Positions 26,101 through 35,659 of a DNA stretch of 64,000 nt are shown here, piece after piece. The notes under the pieces were generated by a model. That model was given only the letters and a program-made list of their open reading frames with translations, had not been told where the DNA came from and made no database searches. Each line of letters starts with the position of its first letter. Position 1 is the stretch's first letter. Both the position numbers and the translations under genes were made by a program. The stretch lies in contig OZ025244.1 in the NCBI GenBank assembly GCA_964019155.1, positions 17,887,640-17,951,639 on the forward strand. The letters run 5' to 3'. The DNA comes from Osedax fenrisi (taxonomy: Eukaryota; Annelida; Polychaeta; Sabellida; Siboglinidae).

Positions 26101-27817
26101 TCAAACACCGTCTTACCCTTGAACCTCCAGATGATGATGATGGAATCTAGGGGGCGGGCGGGGCGGTTAATATGTAGAGTTAATAAATATATAGAGTTTT
26201 GTAGGATAATAATGATAGAAATATTCAATTTATGTTTTCTGTTATTTTGAAGACATTTAGAAGGAACGATAAACACACATATATATATAATATTAATGAA
26301 AGAAACAGAAAAAAATGTATTCTTATAAATTATTATTATTATATGTAGGTATTGCGTTAGTTTAAATCAGTTTAAACAGGTTAATACAACATATTAACAT
26401 GATAAAAGTATAATCTAAGTAAAATGAATACAAATTAGAATTAAAACTCATGAAAACGAGTATTGTTGCAATCTTTAGAATGCGATGGTGACTAAATACA
26501 CCTGAATGTGTGTATAGTGTATAGTGTAAAGTGTATAGTGTATAGTAAAGCTAGCTGATATAACAGGAAGCTAAATTTAGCTCCCGTTTTAGGTTGTTTA
26601 GTTGATACCAGTATCCGCGTGCTTAATGATTAAATGCTCATGGATCTAGCAACATCGTTCGCGGATGTGAATTCAATTTCAGATAAGAATAGATTATTTA
26701 ATTTATAGATTATTTAATTTATAAAAATTGATTATTTTATCCGTACAAATTTGTATGTAAAATACATACAATAACATAAACAATGTTAGAGATTGCCCTT
26801 CATATCCGCATGTTACTACCCTATGACCTTGACACGTAGGTCGTAGATATATCGTTCTCTAGAGGAGTATACAAATAGCGTACTATTTAAGTACTTTAAC
26901 TATATGGTTGACTATTACTAATTTACTATTTACTGAATATACAGTAGTATACTACTACTACTATTATTATTAATAAGAATACTTTTAATAATAATAATTG
27001 GTATAATTATAATGATCAGATACTAAAATGTAGTTTTAATTATTGAATACAGTTTACCTAATATAAAAAAATTAATAAATATCTAATATAAAAAATCCAC
27101 AATATTAAAATATTATATATTAACCAAGCGTATAAATATCACCCATATGTATATATATATACACGTATATAACATATCTGTGTACATAGAAGTATGCATT
27201 CTCTAGTGACTAATGGAATAGGGCGTACTAGTAATTATATTCTAAAACTAACCATCGCTTCCGGATGCAAGAAAATCACCTGTAAACAACAGATAAAGTT
27301 ATTTTTTAAATATCAAAATAATAAGGTATTATAATAGTAATATTTAGTAGATATATTGCAGTGGTAGTGGTTAACATATAACTAATGAGGATATATTAGT
27401 ATATAATATTATATTAGTAGTAATATGATATGTATTATATGTTGTTAAATATGTTTTTATTCGAGATCTATTTAGTATTGTATTTTAATTTATAAATATT
27501 TTATAAGTAACTCATTAAATCTGAGTTAAAATATCATGTTATTTAATGAAATTATTCATATAGATTATACATCTTCACTTTTAAAGAAATACTATATTAA
27601 ATATTTATAATAATTACCTTAGATATATAAATGAATTAAATAAATGTATGTCATCAAACTTTGTAACATATAAATAAAGTTCATTAATAATACTAGTAAT
27701 AAAATTAACTGTCTATTCAGAGTCAAATTCATCTAATATAAATAAACATATAACATCAGATTCAGGTGTAAATAATTAAAACTAATTATTAAAGTTAAAT
27801 ACTGATAAATACTAATA

Positions 27818-27848
<31 letters not shown>

Positions 27849-29445
27849 TATATATCTTTATACGTGTTTATTAATAGGTGTATTACTATACATAATGTTA
27901 TTTAACAATAATATCTAGTGGACCCAAATGAATTCGCTATTCGTCCTGAATGACTTTCTCAGTCATCCAATACCTCTTCGACCCAACCCAACCTGTATTC
28001 ATACCACACATACGTACGCATGTGGGTACCAGCTATGACCCCTAGAGGTCGCGTGGAACCAACCGTTCTTAGAGAATCGCACGACGTTCACGGACTTCTC
28101 GTGCCGGTCGAGGTTAGCCATGAAAGATATCACCGGAATGTTCTCCTCAAACTCCACATTCCAAATCTATGATATTGTGGGGTATGGCATGATAAGGTAT
28201 GATATGATGTTGAATGATTCGATGCAACGTGATATTATATGATATGTTATTGATATATTGGTGGAGTCCTTTCATCCCATCCAGGAACTTGATGAAGTTT
28301 TCACTTATAACCATAGTGCTCTAATGTCATTCAAAGCCGCTCTCATGGTAAGGCATCCATAGTTTTAACGAGAGCCGATAATTTATGTATACACAATTAT
28401 ATAAGATCACTTCTAAATATTATGTTAAGACCTATTTTAATGATCCGGACGGGGTTTGAACTTTTGTACTACTACGTGTGTGTCTGACGCCCTAGCCAAC
28501 TGAGTATATAATATGATATGCTATACTATTATATGTTATAATTTCTATCGAAATAATTTTATATTTGTATGATATAATGCGATTTATATTTAGTAAAGTT
28601 AAGATTTCTTATATAAACTAATAACAATGCACATTAGAAATTAAATTTGTTTACAACTTTCACGTTAATTGAAAGTTAATAGTATTCAATACGCCGTAGA
28701 AGAGTTACTTATATTTAGAATCGTATAGTTAGCAACGCGATACTCGTAGGCTCAATCAATAACAAATACGAACATGTGTATTACGAGGATAGGGAATCCG
28801 GAACTATGTACTCTTATTAAATAACGACGCGTAGCGTATATTATAATGGTAATAGGATCAAGGTACTTAGCATTATAGACTAGTGTATAGTGCGTCCAAA
28901 CACTATACGATGTATACGTATACCGTACTATAATATACTATACTGTGAATAGATTTGAGGCGTATGTATCATTGATCGTAATATTAAATAATGGGAATTG
29001 TATTATTGAGGTATTAGAATGAATGCGCGCGACGGTGCTAGTAAAGCGATCACTCGTCTCTGATAGAGCTAAGGAGTTAACCCTAATGGGGCTATTTAGC
29101 CTAACAGAATAGAGCTAAGGAGCTAACCCTAATGGAGCTGCTTAGACTACTGTAATGTATCTATGTAGTTAAACTTAATGGAGCTGCTTAGACTACTGTA
29201 ATGTATCTATGGAGTTAAACCTAATGGATCTAATCATAATAGATATATGACTCTAACCCTAATGGGGCTATTTAGCCTACCAGAATGGATCAATGGAGTT
29301 AAACCTACTATAGCGGAGCTAAAGAGCTAACCCTAATCGAGCTATTCGTGCTTCCGGTTGCCACCCTGTTCGTATTGTACTGAAAGTCGATAGATTGAAT
29401 GGGGTCCCTTTCATTCCATAGTATCTCCGGAGTAACGATTAGCAT
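9740..29445 (-). CDS. CHAF1B: Chromatin assembly factor 1 subunit p60 homologue, 15 exons, greatly enlarged
   Basis: CAF-1 p60 is the WD40 subunit of the complex that deposits H3-H4 on newly made DNA and contacts ASF1. Exons in transcript order: 29445..29332, 28166..28064, 27279..27253, 26146..26014, 24905..24799, 22804..22708, 21407..20433, 17750..17683, 16796..16745, 15855..15770, 14384..13322, 13053..12826, 12537..12412, 10656..10577, 10482..9740. The total is 4002 nt, 1333 aa. Diagnostic blocks run in the human order: MLIVTPEILWNERDPIQSID, RHEKSVNVVRFSKNG, GDFLASGSDD, LRGHLSDVNDLAWG, GICYDPLGEYICSLCSDR, CLVYDIQKKEV, LTYSIDGKMIVIPA, RPVAHLP, LPYRMIFA, LYLYDTQQPQPF, SSDGRKLMISSRDGY and FNETELG. 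Human p60 is 559 aa. The excess is two acidic insertions (about residues 235-510 and 590-1010) in propeller loops, plus a C-tail of about 240 aa with six RRV/I motifs. Intron 14 has a GC donor. HIRA was considered, but the block spacing and LPYR...YDTQQ fit p60. Confidence 0.92.
10657..12411. other. CHAF1B intron 13, no gene seen
   Basis: AT-rich intron of 1.75 kb with homopolymer runs. Nothing recognisable was found on either strand. Confidence 0.5.
12826..14384 (-). other. CHAF1B: CHAF1B exons 11-12: acidic insertion 2
   Basis: Exon 11 (14384..13322) and exon 12 (13053..12826) together add about 420 residues between RPDYR and LPYRM, a loop of about ten residues in human. The segment begins with a charged helix-like stretch (EDMIRIRAELRALRHLRQ). 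It includes a twice-repeated unit (KVTVKLMEGENTFKLKE and KVTVKHTEGENTFKLKE) and long Asp/Glu runs, with nine Asp in a row in exon 12. The second half ends FEELGIDSYC. The donor at 12825 joins SYCK to LPYR in phase. Confidence 0.83.
14388..14475. repeat. (GT)n-type repeat directly beside CHAF1B exon 11 acceptor
   Basis: Irregular TG-rich repeat on the plus strand, including a 25-bp sub-unit (GTGTGAATGTATGTGTTTG) present twice. Read on the transcript strand it is CA-rich and runs straight into the CAG acceptor of exon 11. Confidence 0.75.
14476..15769. other. CHAF1B intron 10, AT-rich
   Basis: No coding block was found. It holds TA microsatellites at about 15300-15320 and 15358-15378. The frame at 15041-15289 is low-complexity and not credible as a gene. 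Confidence 0.5.
15895..15990. repeat. Short tandem duplication in CHAF1B intron 9
   Basis: GTAGAATAT(A)TGTGTAGGAATAGGTATT occurs twice in a row, flanked on both sides by ATAGGCACGG. It lies about 40 bp from the exon 10 acceptor. Confidence 0.7.
16005..16556. mobile_element. hAT-like non-autonomous element (CAAATAC-rich ends)
   Basis: The right end, read inwards, is CAGGGATGGGGTCAAATACG, a start typical of one hAT MITE type. The left end, GGTCAAATACACTTTATC, matches it less completely. Several CAAATACAAATAC repeats mark both sub-terminal zones. There is no transposase. A related, older copy is in the PDCD6 gene. The exact edges and target duplication are not clear. Confidence 0.55.
17930..18045. 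repeat. Minisatellite in CHAF1B intron 7
   Basis: A unit of about 46 bp (AATCATGTGTATTCATGTAC, then ATTATGGGTTATCAT) is repeated more than twice, with shorter related pieces upstream (TTCATGTGAAACATGGG). Confidence 0.7.
18046..20432. other. Rest of CHAF1B intron 7, AT-rich with TA microsatellites
   Basis: No coding block was found. Long (TA)n tracts lie at about 19150-19205 and 20094-20142. Near-duplicate short blocks (TTGATAACCAAATTTT) occur around 19383 and 19443. Nothing else was recognised. Confidence 0.55.
20433..21407 (-). other. CHAF1B: CHAF1B exon 7: acidic insertion 1
   Basis: The exon opens with conserved p60 sequence (CLVYDIQKKEV, then SYSHDQMLRKRLRHRLRN). It then runs for about 275 residues of Asp/Glu/Ser/Thr/Gly-rich sequence (for example DSDDDGWEDE, EEEEEEAEIGG, GSDDLDEDEDVVMKDADV). 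It ends RRDLRQEEAFL, which splices in frame to LTYSIDG. Human p60 goes almost directly from one block to the other. Coding is supported by an open frame over the full 975 nt and by correct phase at both ends. Confidence 0.85.
21410..21880. repeat. G-rich minisatellite abutting CHAF1B exon 7 acceptor
   Basis: The plus strand repeats GAGGTGGGGGAGGGGTAGGT with GGGGATGC and TAAGGGA variants, degenerating to the right. On the transcript strand this is a pyrimidine-rich tract leading directly into the CCCCCAG acceptor. From the acceptor (21408-21409) back to 21744 no AG dinucleotide occurs on the transcript strand. Closely spaced G runs could form G-quadruplexes on the template strand. Confidence 0.88.
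21881..22707. other. CHAF1B intron 6, remainder
   Basis: AT-rich, no gene seen. The minus-strand frame of exon 6 reads through into this intron to about 22608, but the p60 sequence leaves it at the GACAG donor (22708). Confidence 0.5.
23141..23949. mobile_element. hAT-type MITE with 8-bp target duplication
   Basis: The ends are TAGTGTTGT and ACAACACTA, flanked by the identical 8-mer CTAATGGG at 23133-23140 and 23950-23957, as for the hAT superfamily. The sub-terminal zones are rich in GTTTAAAAC/AACGCG-like blocks in inverted orientation. The 809-bp body is AT-rich with no transposase. It lies in CHAF1B intron 5. Confidence 0.85.
24225..24796. repeat. Minisatellite running into CHAF1B exon 5 donor
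   Basis: The left part is a degenerate ~30-bp unit (GTGTTATGTAACAAGCTAAA type). The right part, about 24530-24790, is a regular 20-bp array of TGGCTAGGTGCATGTGTAC, then TGGCTAGGTGCGGGTGTAC, then GCGAGTG variants. It ends at the 5' splice site of exon 5 (GTCAGTAC on the transcript strand). The unit itself contains CAGTACAC, matching the donor context, so the array may have grown from the splice-site sequence. A (GT)n tract lies just before, at 24090-24113. Confidence 0.88.
25120..25700. repeat. Diverged ~315-bp tandem duplication in CHAF1B intron 4
   Basis: The block around 25290-25380 (TATTTATAAATAATGATGTA, then GAGATCACCGATCC, then GCTAGTATTC) is repeated with changes at about 25605-25695 (TTCATAAATAATTACGTACA, then GAGATCACTTCACACG, then ACTGGTATTC). 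The flanking CGTATACA-rich stretches match as well. No coding function was seen. Confidence 0.65.
26147..27252. other. CHAF1B intron 3, no gene seen
   Basis: AT-rich with short repeats (GTATAGTGTA near 26515-26545). Nothing recognised. Confidence 0.45.
27253..27279 (-). other. CHAF1B: 27-nt microexon of CHAF1B
   Basis: Carries nine codons' worth of sequence for GDFLASGSD (split codons at both ends). It is bounded by CAG and GTTAGT and links SKNG to DSIIIIW in frame, matching the GEILASGGDD block of human p60. Confidence 0.88.
28180..28515 (-). mobile_element. tRNA-derived SINE in CHAF1B intron 1
   Basis: Read on the minus strand, the head has CTCAGTTGGCTAGGGCGTCA (A-box region) and, about 35 nt later, GTTCAAACCCCGTCC (B-box and T-stem region). 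No acceptor stem can be formed. The body that follows is unrelated to tRNA and includes CTATGGATGCC and GTTCCTGGATGGGATGAAAG. The element ends in ATATGATATG-type simple repeats around 28180-28250. The family is not recognised. Confidence 0.65.
29041..29340. repeat. Tandem repeat spanning the CHAF1B exon 1 donor
   Basis: A 40-52 bp unit built on GAGCTAACCCTAATGGAGCT occurs about seven times (near 29075, 29116, 29168, 29212, 29252, 29297 and 29326). The last copy is the exon 1 / intron 1 junction itself: on the transcript strand ATTAGG|GTTAGC. The donor thus contains TTAGGGTTAG, a telomere-like string, and is repeated down the intron. Confidence 0.82.
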
Positions 29446-29460
29446 TGCCGCTACGATGAT

Positions 29461-30022
29461 AGTCACGGGTCACTTCACTATATATTCACGGTCAATTCCG
29501 CGGTCATTGTATGACCGCAATACGGTCATTTATACGGTCAGACCAATTGGTCCACCGGTCAATTTGATTTTTATTATATAATATATAGTGAAATTATAAA
29601 AAGAATGGTTTAGTTATACTAGAATATAAGTATTATATTTGGATTATCATATATCTTATATTAACTGATAACAAAAATGATGTTTAATATTTAGAGTTTT
29701 AATAAATGATAATTGATATAAGCAAATATATAATATATAATAATAAATTAGAGTAATAATATAATATTAAAATAATAACTAGTAAATGACGGGTGTATAA
29801 TTATTATAATTATTATAATAATATATAACACTAAAACAAAACCAACACAATATTATATTATATTGAATATAATAAATAACAATAAACTAATTTCACTATT
29901 ATTTTGATAATATATTATATGTTAAAAATCGAATTGACCGTAGAAATGACCGTATTATGGTAATACAATGACCGTGGAATTGACCGTGAAATTGACCGGT
30001 GGACCAATAGTTCAGTTGATCC
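29461..30022. mobile_element. TIR element immediately upstream of CHAF1B start
   Basis: The left arm (about 29461-29575) contains ACGGTCAATTCC, CGGTCATTGTAT, ATACGGTCATTT and TTGATTTTT. The right arm (about 29935-30020) is its inverted, slightly diverged copy, in which CCACCGGTCAATTT is likewise inverted. The ~350-bp loop is AT-rich. The left arm begins within about 20 bp of the CHAF1B ATG (29443-29445), so it must form part of the 5' UTR or core promoter. No clear target duplication. Confidence 0.72.
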
Positions 30023-30940
30023 AATATAATATTATTATAATTATTATAATTTATATAATATTTATAATAATAATTATAATTAAATTATAATAATAATTAT
30101 TATAATTATTATACAAATTTAATTTGTAATCGATTACATTTATTAAATGATTTAAAAAGAATATGAAATATTATATTTAATATATAAATACTATATTAGA
30201 AAATATAATCGTCATTTGAATTATGTTATCAAATATAATATTATATTTAATATATTTAATGTAATATTAAAATGTAAATCAGAAAATAATTCATATGGAA
30301 AAAAAATGCACACATTTATTTTAAATAAAATATGTAATCAATAATTTACATAATTATAATATTTAAATAATTTACATAATTACAATATTTTAATAATTTA
30401 TTTAAATTGTATAAATACATATATTAATATATGTATTAATATATACATTATATATATAGTTGTTTAATTATATTTATTTATTATAATAAATTTATACAAA
30501 TTATTTAAATTTAATTTATTAATTTGAAAATATTTCAAAATAATTTTGTGTTGAAGAAAAAAATACACTTAATATATATATAAATACACAATTACCTTAG
30601 TATATATAATGTAATATGTATAACGTAAACTAATAATGGTATACTATATTTAATAATATAAATTAGATTTTAATTAACATTTATTTATAATTTAATCCCA
30701 TGGATTTAATATCCAATAGCGCGAATAAATAAACCCAGGTAATAAACCAAAAATAGAAAACATGTGGGTTTATATACAACAAAGATAATGGTACTATTTT
30801 AATGATATTAATATCAATTTTCTTAGTGACAATTTATAAGAATAAAATTAATTTAGAATATCGTAATACAAATTGTTTTTGCTGATTAAATTAAATGGGT
30901 TTCAAACTAAATTATTTATAATTTAATATATTTGCAAAAT
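30023..30940. other. Intergenic, AT-rich
   Basis: No coding block or RNA gene was seen. Palindromic AT tracts (TAATTATTATAATTATTAT) abound at 30030-30115. Confidence 0.5.
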
Positions 30941-30942
30941 AT

Positions 30943-33215
30943 ATATTAATTCAGCTTGACTATATAATGATTAATAGAAAATGGAAAAATAGCAGCAAAA
31001 ACTGTAGAGCTTATGGATCTTTTGAAAGTATAGCATCAGACCATCGAATTGTATCTGCCCATCTTAAATTAAGTTTAAGACCAAATAAAAAGAAGACTAT
31101 CAAAACACCAATCTATGATTGGACAACTCTAAATAATCCTGATATTCAAAAAAAGTTTATTTGCGAAGTCTTAAAAAAGTTTGAAAACCTTAACGATGAA
31201 ACATCCAACATATCAACAAATACTTTGTATGACCATTTTGAAACTTCTTGTAGAGAAACTGCAATTGATATTATCCCCTTCAAAGAAAAACTTAAAAAGA
31301 GATCTCCCTGGGAGAATTCCGATATATGTTTAAAAAGGGATATGCTAAAAACAGCAGCTCAATTAAAGAACTCTTGCCCAACTATAGAAAATATTAATTC
31401 CTATTATCTATCACAAAAAGCACTATATGATACATACGATACTCAGCAAGAAATCTACCTTCAGTCGAAAATAGATGAAATCAAAGCTGCAGTATCAAAC
31501 CAAAAATCAGCATGTGCCTGGAAAGTAGTAAATGATATAACTGGCAGGAAAAAGAACAATAAAGCTAAGATAAAAGCAACAAGTGGTGAAGAAAGAATTA
31601 AGTTATGGCACAATCATTTCAAAGATCTTTTAGGAAAACCACCTGAATCAAAAACATCAACTATAACAAATATTTCAAATTTGTTGAATATATAAACTGG
31701 AATTTTTACGAAATATGAACTAGAAAAGGCTATAAAAAGTATCAAAAATGGAAAAGCATGCGGGTTAGATGAAATTCCTGTGGAAATCTGGAAAATACCC
31801 AAATTTCAAGAAATCTTACTATTCTCCCGCAAAGTATACGAGCAAAACACTATCAGTATATGGAATAAATGCTGTATAATACCGCTACCGAAGAAAGGAG
31901 ATTTAACTTCTACAAACAACTATCGTGGTATCACTCTAACATGTATAGCTGCAAAGATATATAATCTAATGCTTTTAAATAGAATAAGACCTGAAGTAGA
32001 TAAGATATTAAGAAAAAACCAAAATGGTTTTAGAACCAATAGATCTACTACTGGCCAAATACTCACGGTTAGAAGGATCATTGAAGGCGTAAACGAAAAG
32101 AATCTAACAGCTACACTCCTTTTTATTGATTTCTCCAAAGCTTTTGATTCCATACATCGAGGAAAGATGGCAGAGATTCTTAAAGCATATGAAATACCTG
32201 AAAAGATCATAAATGCAATTATGATAGCTTATAAAGATACTAAATCAATTGTGAGATCAGATGATGGCGATACGGAATTTATAAATATAACAGGAGGTGT
32301 GTTACAAGGTGATACACTAGCACCATTTCTTTTTATAATATGTCTTGACTATGTCTTGAAAATGTCACTTGATCGAGATAATATTCTTGGTTTTACCCTC
32401 TCTGAGAGAAAGAGCATAAGACATCCAGAAATAAAAATAACAGATGTCGATTATGCAGATGATCTAGCTATAGTAACTGATAAAACGAGCGAAGCTACAA
32501 TTCTTCTACATAAAATTGAAAATACGGCAAAAAAGATTGGTTTGAATATAAATGCAGGTAAGACCGAATTCATAAGCATAAATCAAGAAGAAAATGAAAA
32601 AATAAAAAGCCTAAATGGCAAGGACATTAAAAAAGTATCCGATTTTAAGTATATTGGAAGCTATATTCAATCAACAGAAAAGGATATGAATATAAGACTG
32701 GCTAAAAGCTGGGCAGCTTTAAATAAGATGAACGCTATTTGGAAATATAGGTTACCGGATAGAATTAAAAGAAATTTCTCCAGAGCAACTGTTGAGTCGG
32801 TATTGGTATATTGATCTGTAAGTTGGACACTCACAAAATCTCTGGAAAAAAGACTAAGTGGAAACTATACTCGCATGTTACGGGAAATACTAAACAAGTC
32901 TTGGAAGGACCATCCTACCAATAAAGAAATATATGCAAATATACCGGATATATGCACGTCGATACGACAGCAAAGACTTCGTTTTTCTGGTCACTGTTGG
33001 AGAAATAAGTGCGAAATGGCATCAGATACTATTCTATGGCAACCTACCCATGGTGAGAGAAAAAGAGGACGGCCGCGAAGAACATACGTTGATCAACTCA
33101 TGGATAATACACTGTGTAATGTAAATGAACTGAAAACTGCGATGGACGATAAAGATGAATGGAATAAGAGAGTCAAAAACTGCCGAGCAAGCTCGACCTG
33201 GTAAGTGGTAAGGTA
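30943..33215 (+). pseudogene. 5'-truncated RTE-like LINE, one frame with two stops
   Basis: One frame runs from about 30943 to 33204. It starts inside the endonuclease end (QLDYI, then ASDHRIVSAHL). It then has the reverse transcriptase with FIDFSKAFDSI, GGVLQGDTLAPF, the catalytic VDYADDLAIV and IGLNINAGKTEF. It closes with the C-terminal RLRFSGHCWR, GERKRGRPRRTYVDQL region seen in RTE-type elements. Two in-frame stops break it: TAA at 31693-31695 and TGA at 32812-32814. There are no frameshifts, so the copy is rather young. The 5' part (most of the endonuclease) is missing, as usual for LINEs. The 3' end lies shortly after 33204; its exact limit and target duplication were not found. The clade assignment is inference. 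Confidence 0.85.
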
Positions 33216-33604
33216 ATATTAATTCAATTATTTCATAAATCCTTATAACGTGTTGTAGTAATTAATCTGAATATATAATTCAATGAAAAATATATTTCAA
33301 TATCTCTCATTCCCGATATCAATACCACATTCATTACTCCTATATCTATCATGAATACAAAAGTGTGAATAGGTTCTATTTATTTTTAATAAAATCAGTA
33401 TATTTACAATGTTATGGTGTTATTTATTTTATTTTTTCACCTATTACTTTTAATATGTTGAAACTTGTCATTTATATAAACAAGTGTGCATGTGTACATT
33501 TAAAGAAACTGATCTAATGTCAAATAATTAGTTATCATATATTTGTCACGATCCCAATCATCCATTCATCATTCGATACTTTAATTGTCATCAAAAAGTA
33601 CCTT

Positions 33605-33635
33605 AGAGCTAGAGAGAAAATTTCTCTCTAGCTCT
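33605..33635. repeat. 31-bp near-perfect palindrome
   Basis: AGAGCTAGAGAGAAA and its inverse meet at a single central base. More short inverted sequences (TGATCACGTGATC and GATCGTACGATC) follow at 33683-33703. It could be a small hairpin element of about 33540-33715. Confidence 0.75.
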
Positions 33636-33739
33636 GTGAAAAATACCCATCTCGATTTAATTCTGGATCGAATCACAGAAAAATGATCACGTGATCGTAC
33701 GATCCTACCATTCACTAAATATAACCACTATATATATAT

Positions 33740-34070
33740 ATATATATTATATGACTATTATGGAATAATATATCTACATTTTTAACAATTAAGATTAATA
33801 GCATCTTACTATATATTTAATGTGAACGCATGTGTACACGATTTCAACAATGATAATGTAAACAAAAGTAATATAATATAAATAAAAGATAAATGGTGAA
33901 TAATTGTGTTCATTATTCGATATATAATTAAATATGAATACATTAAATCGGATGTAAGCTTACGTTTTACAGTGAAGATTAATCATACTTATTTATAATT
34001 CGAATTTCAAGCCAATATTCCAAAATATTACAATTCATTATCACATATGTGTATATTATCACATATAGTT

Positions 34071-34127
<57 letters not shown>

Positions 34128-34199
34128 ATAAATATATTATATTATATATAAGTACCTATAGGTACTACTATAGGAGTATATACTATATAGGTATAACAG

Positions 34200-34230
<31 letters not shown>

Positions 34231-34260
34231 TATAATAATATATACTATAGTATATATATA
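33740..34260. repeat. (AT)n microsatellites
   Basis: Long TA runs at about 33730-33748, 34072-34122 and 34198-34228, with GGTACTACTATAGG-type inverted bits between them. Confidence 0.8.
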
Positions 34261-34418
34261 AATAGTATTATTGCCAATTAATAATTTATTAGACGATTAA
34301 CAATGAACAACTATGTAATAATGCCAAATAAGTTTTATTTGATTTATTTATATTGTATACAATATTATGAACCTATGTAGTTTATATGTTTTCTCATAAT
34401 CACGTATATTCGAATACT

Positions 34419-34500
34419 TTTACCTACTAGAATACCCATGGGTATTCTAGTAGGTAAATATGCCTATGCATAGGCATACTATAGTAACTATATATAGTTA
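34419..34500. repeat. Cluster of perfect palindromes (40 bp, 20 bp, 14 bp)
   Basis: 34419-34458 is a 40-bp perfect palindrome centred on CCCATGGG (half site TTACCTACTAGAATACCC). 34459-34478 is a 20-bp perfect palindrome (TATGCCTATG and its inverse). 34487-34500 is AACTATATATAGTT. They lie end to end, without loops. Confidence 0.88.
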
Positions 34501-35379
34501 TAACTATGATTAAATGTATTAGATTTGGGCATGACAGAGAAAGTTTAGCCACTGTGTATTTATTTAATTATACTCGTAATATACGCAAGTTTAGTGTTAA
34601 TTCTAACATTTAAAATATGTAAAATATGATTTTAATATTTAATAAAATTAATTAAAGTTTTAAAATAATATTTATAAATAAGAAACAAATAAAATTCACA
34701 TGAATATTGAAACCTAAACACTAAGCATTACACTGAAACACACATAAAGCTACACATCTCTCTACACACACGTAATCAACGAAAGAAATACAAACCTAAA
34801 AGAAACCTCATAAAAGCTTACCTACCAACAAGAATATAAATAACAACACTATAACAAGAATACGAACAAATCCGAAATAAAAGCAAACACAGTAAAATCT
34901 ATACTATAAAGTCTAATAGAAAATGTCTGACAGTTCAATTGATTGCGATGAAGGGCAATGCAAAGGTTCGTTGTATATATTAATATATTATATAGATATA
35001 GGAATATAAACATACAACATACTAACCTACACATATATATACGTATGTAATTAGATTATGATATCAGAGATTTTCCGAAGGAAGATTATATGATAATAAT
35101 CTATATATATATATATAGATTATAAGATCCTATATAGATCCTATATATTATAATAGTCTATATAATTAATATATACTGTACAGATTTTATCTATACCAGT
35201 GTATTAGATTGAGCTACCTTAATATCATTTGTATCAGCTACCTTAATATCATTATTAGCAACTTTTCTATTTATTAATTTCCTAATTATTTAGTAGTGGT
35301 TTATTCAATGTTTCGACACTAATGAGAGCTCCGGATATGTAGTAAATCATTCTGATACTAATTAGTATTAAACTAATTA

Positions 35380-35658
35380 GTTTAAACGGGTACCGGTAAA
35401 CTCAGACAAGGTAAACTAGGACCACTTTTGAAGTAAACTAGGACCACTTTTGAAGAAAACTCGGACCACTTTTATGCTTAAACCCATATTATAGAAGTAT
35501 ATATACTTATAGGTACTAAATACATATATATAGGCTATAAACCTCTATTATATATAGTTATTTCAAACTGGTCCGAATCTTCTTCAAAAGTGGTCCGAAT
35601 TTTATTTCAAAAGTGGTCCCAGTTTAACTGGTCCGAACTTTCTGGTATTCGTTTAAAC
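35380..35658. mobile_element. Short TIR element (MITE) with doubled end motif
   Basis: GTTTAAACG marks both outer edges. Inside, GGACCACTTTTGAA occurs two to three times on the left and the inverse TTCAAAAGTGGTCC twice on the right, around a ~90-bp loop. Total about 279 bp, no coding capacity. Just before it, at 35064-35083, is a lone copy of the end motif (AGATTTTCCGAAGGAA) of the large foldback element in SNRPE intron 1. Confidence 0.75.
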
Positions 35659-35659
35659 C

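Noticed and set aside
9740..29445. Assignment of the WD40 gene to HIRA
   Set aside because: Blocks LPYR, YDTQQ, YDPLG..SLCSDR and the order of exons fit CAF-1 p60; HIRA's own diagnostic segments are absent.
30943..33204. Reassigned TGA or TAA codons
   Set aside because: Stops interrupt only mobile elements; the host genes here read with the standard code and end at TAA.
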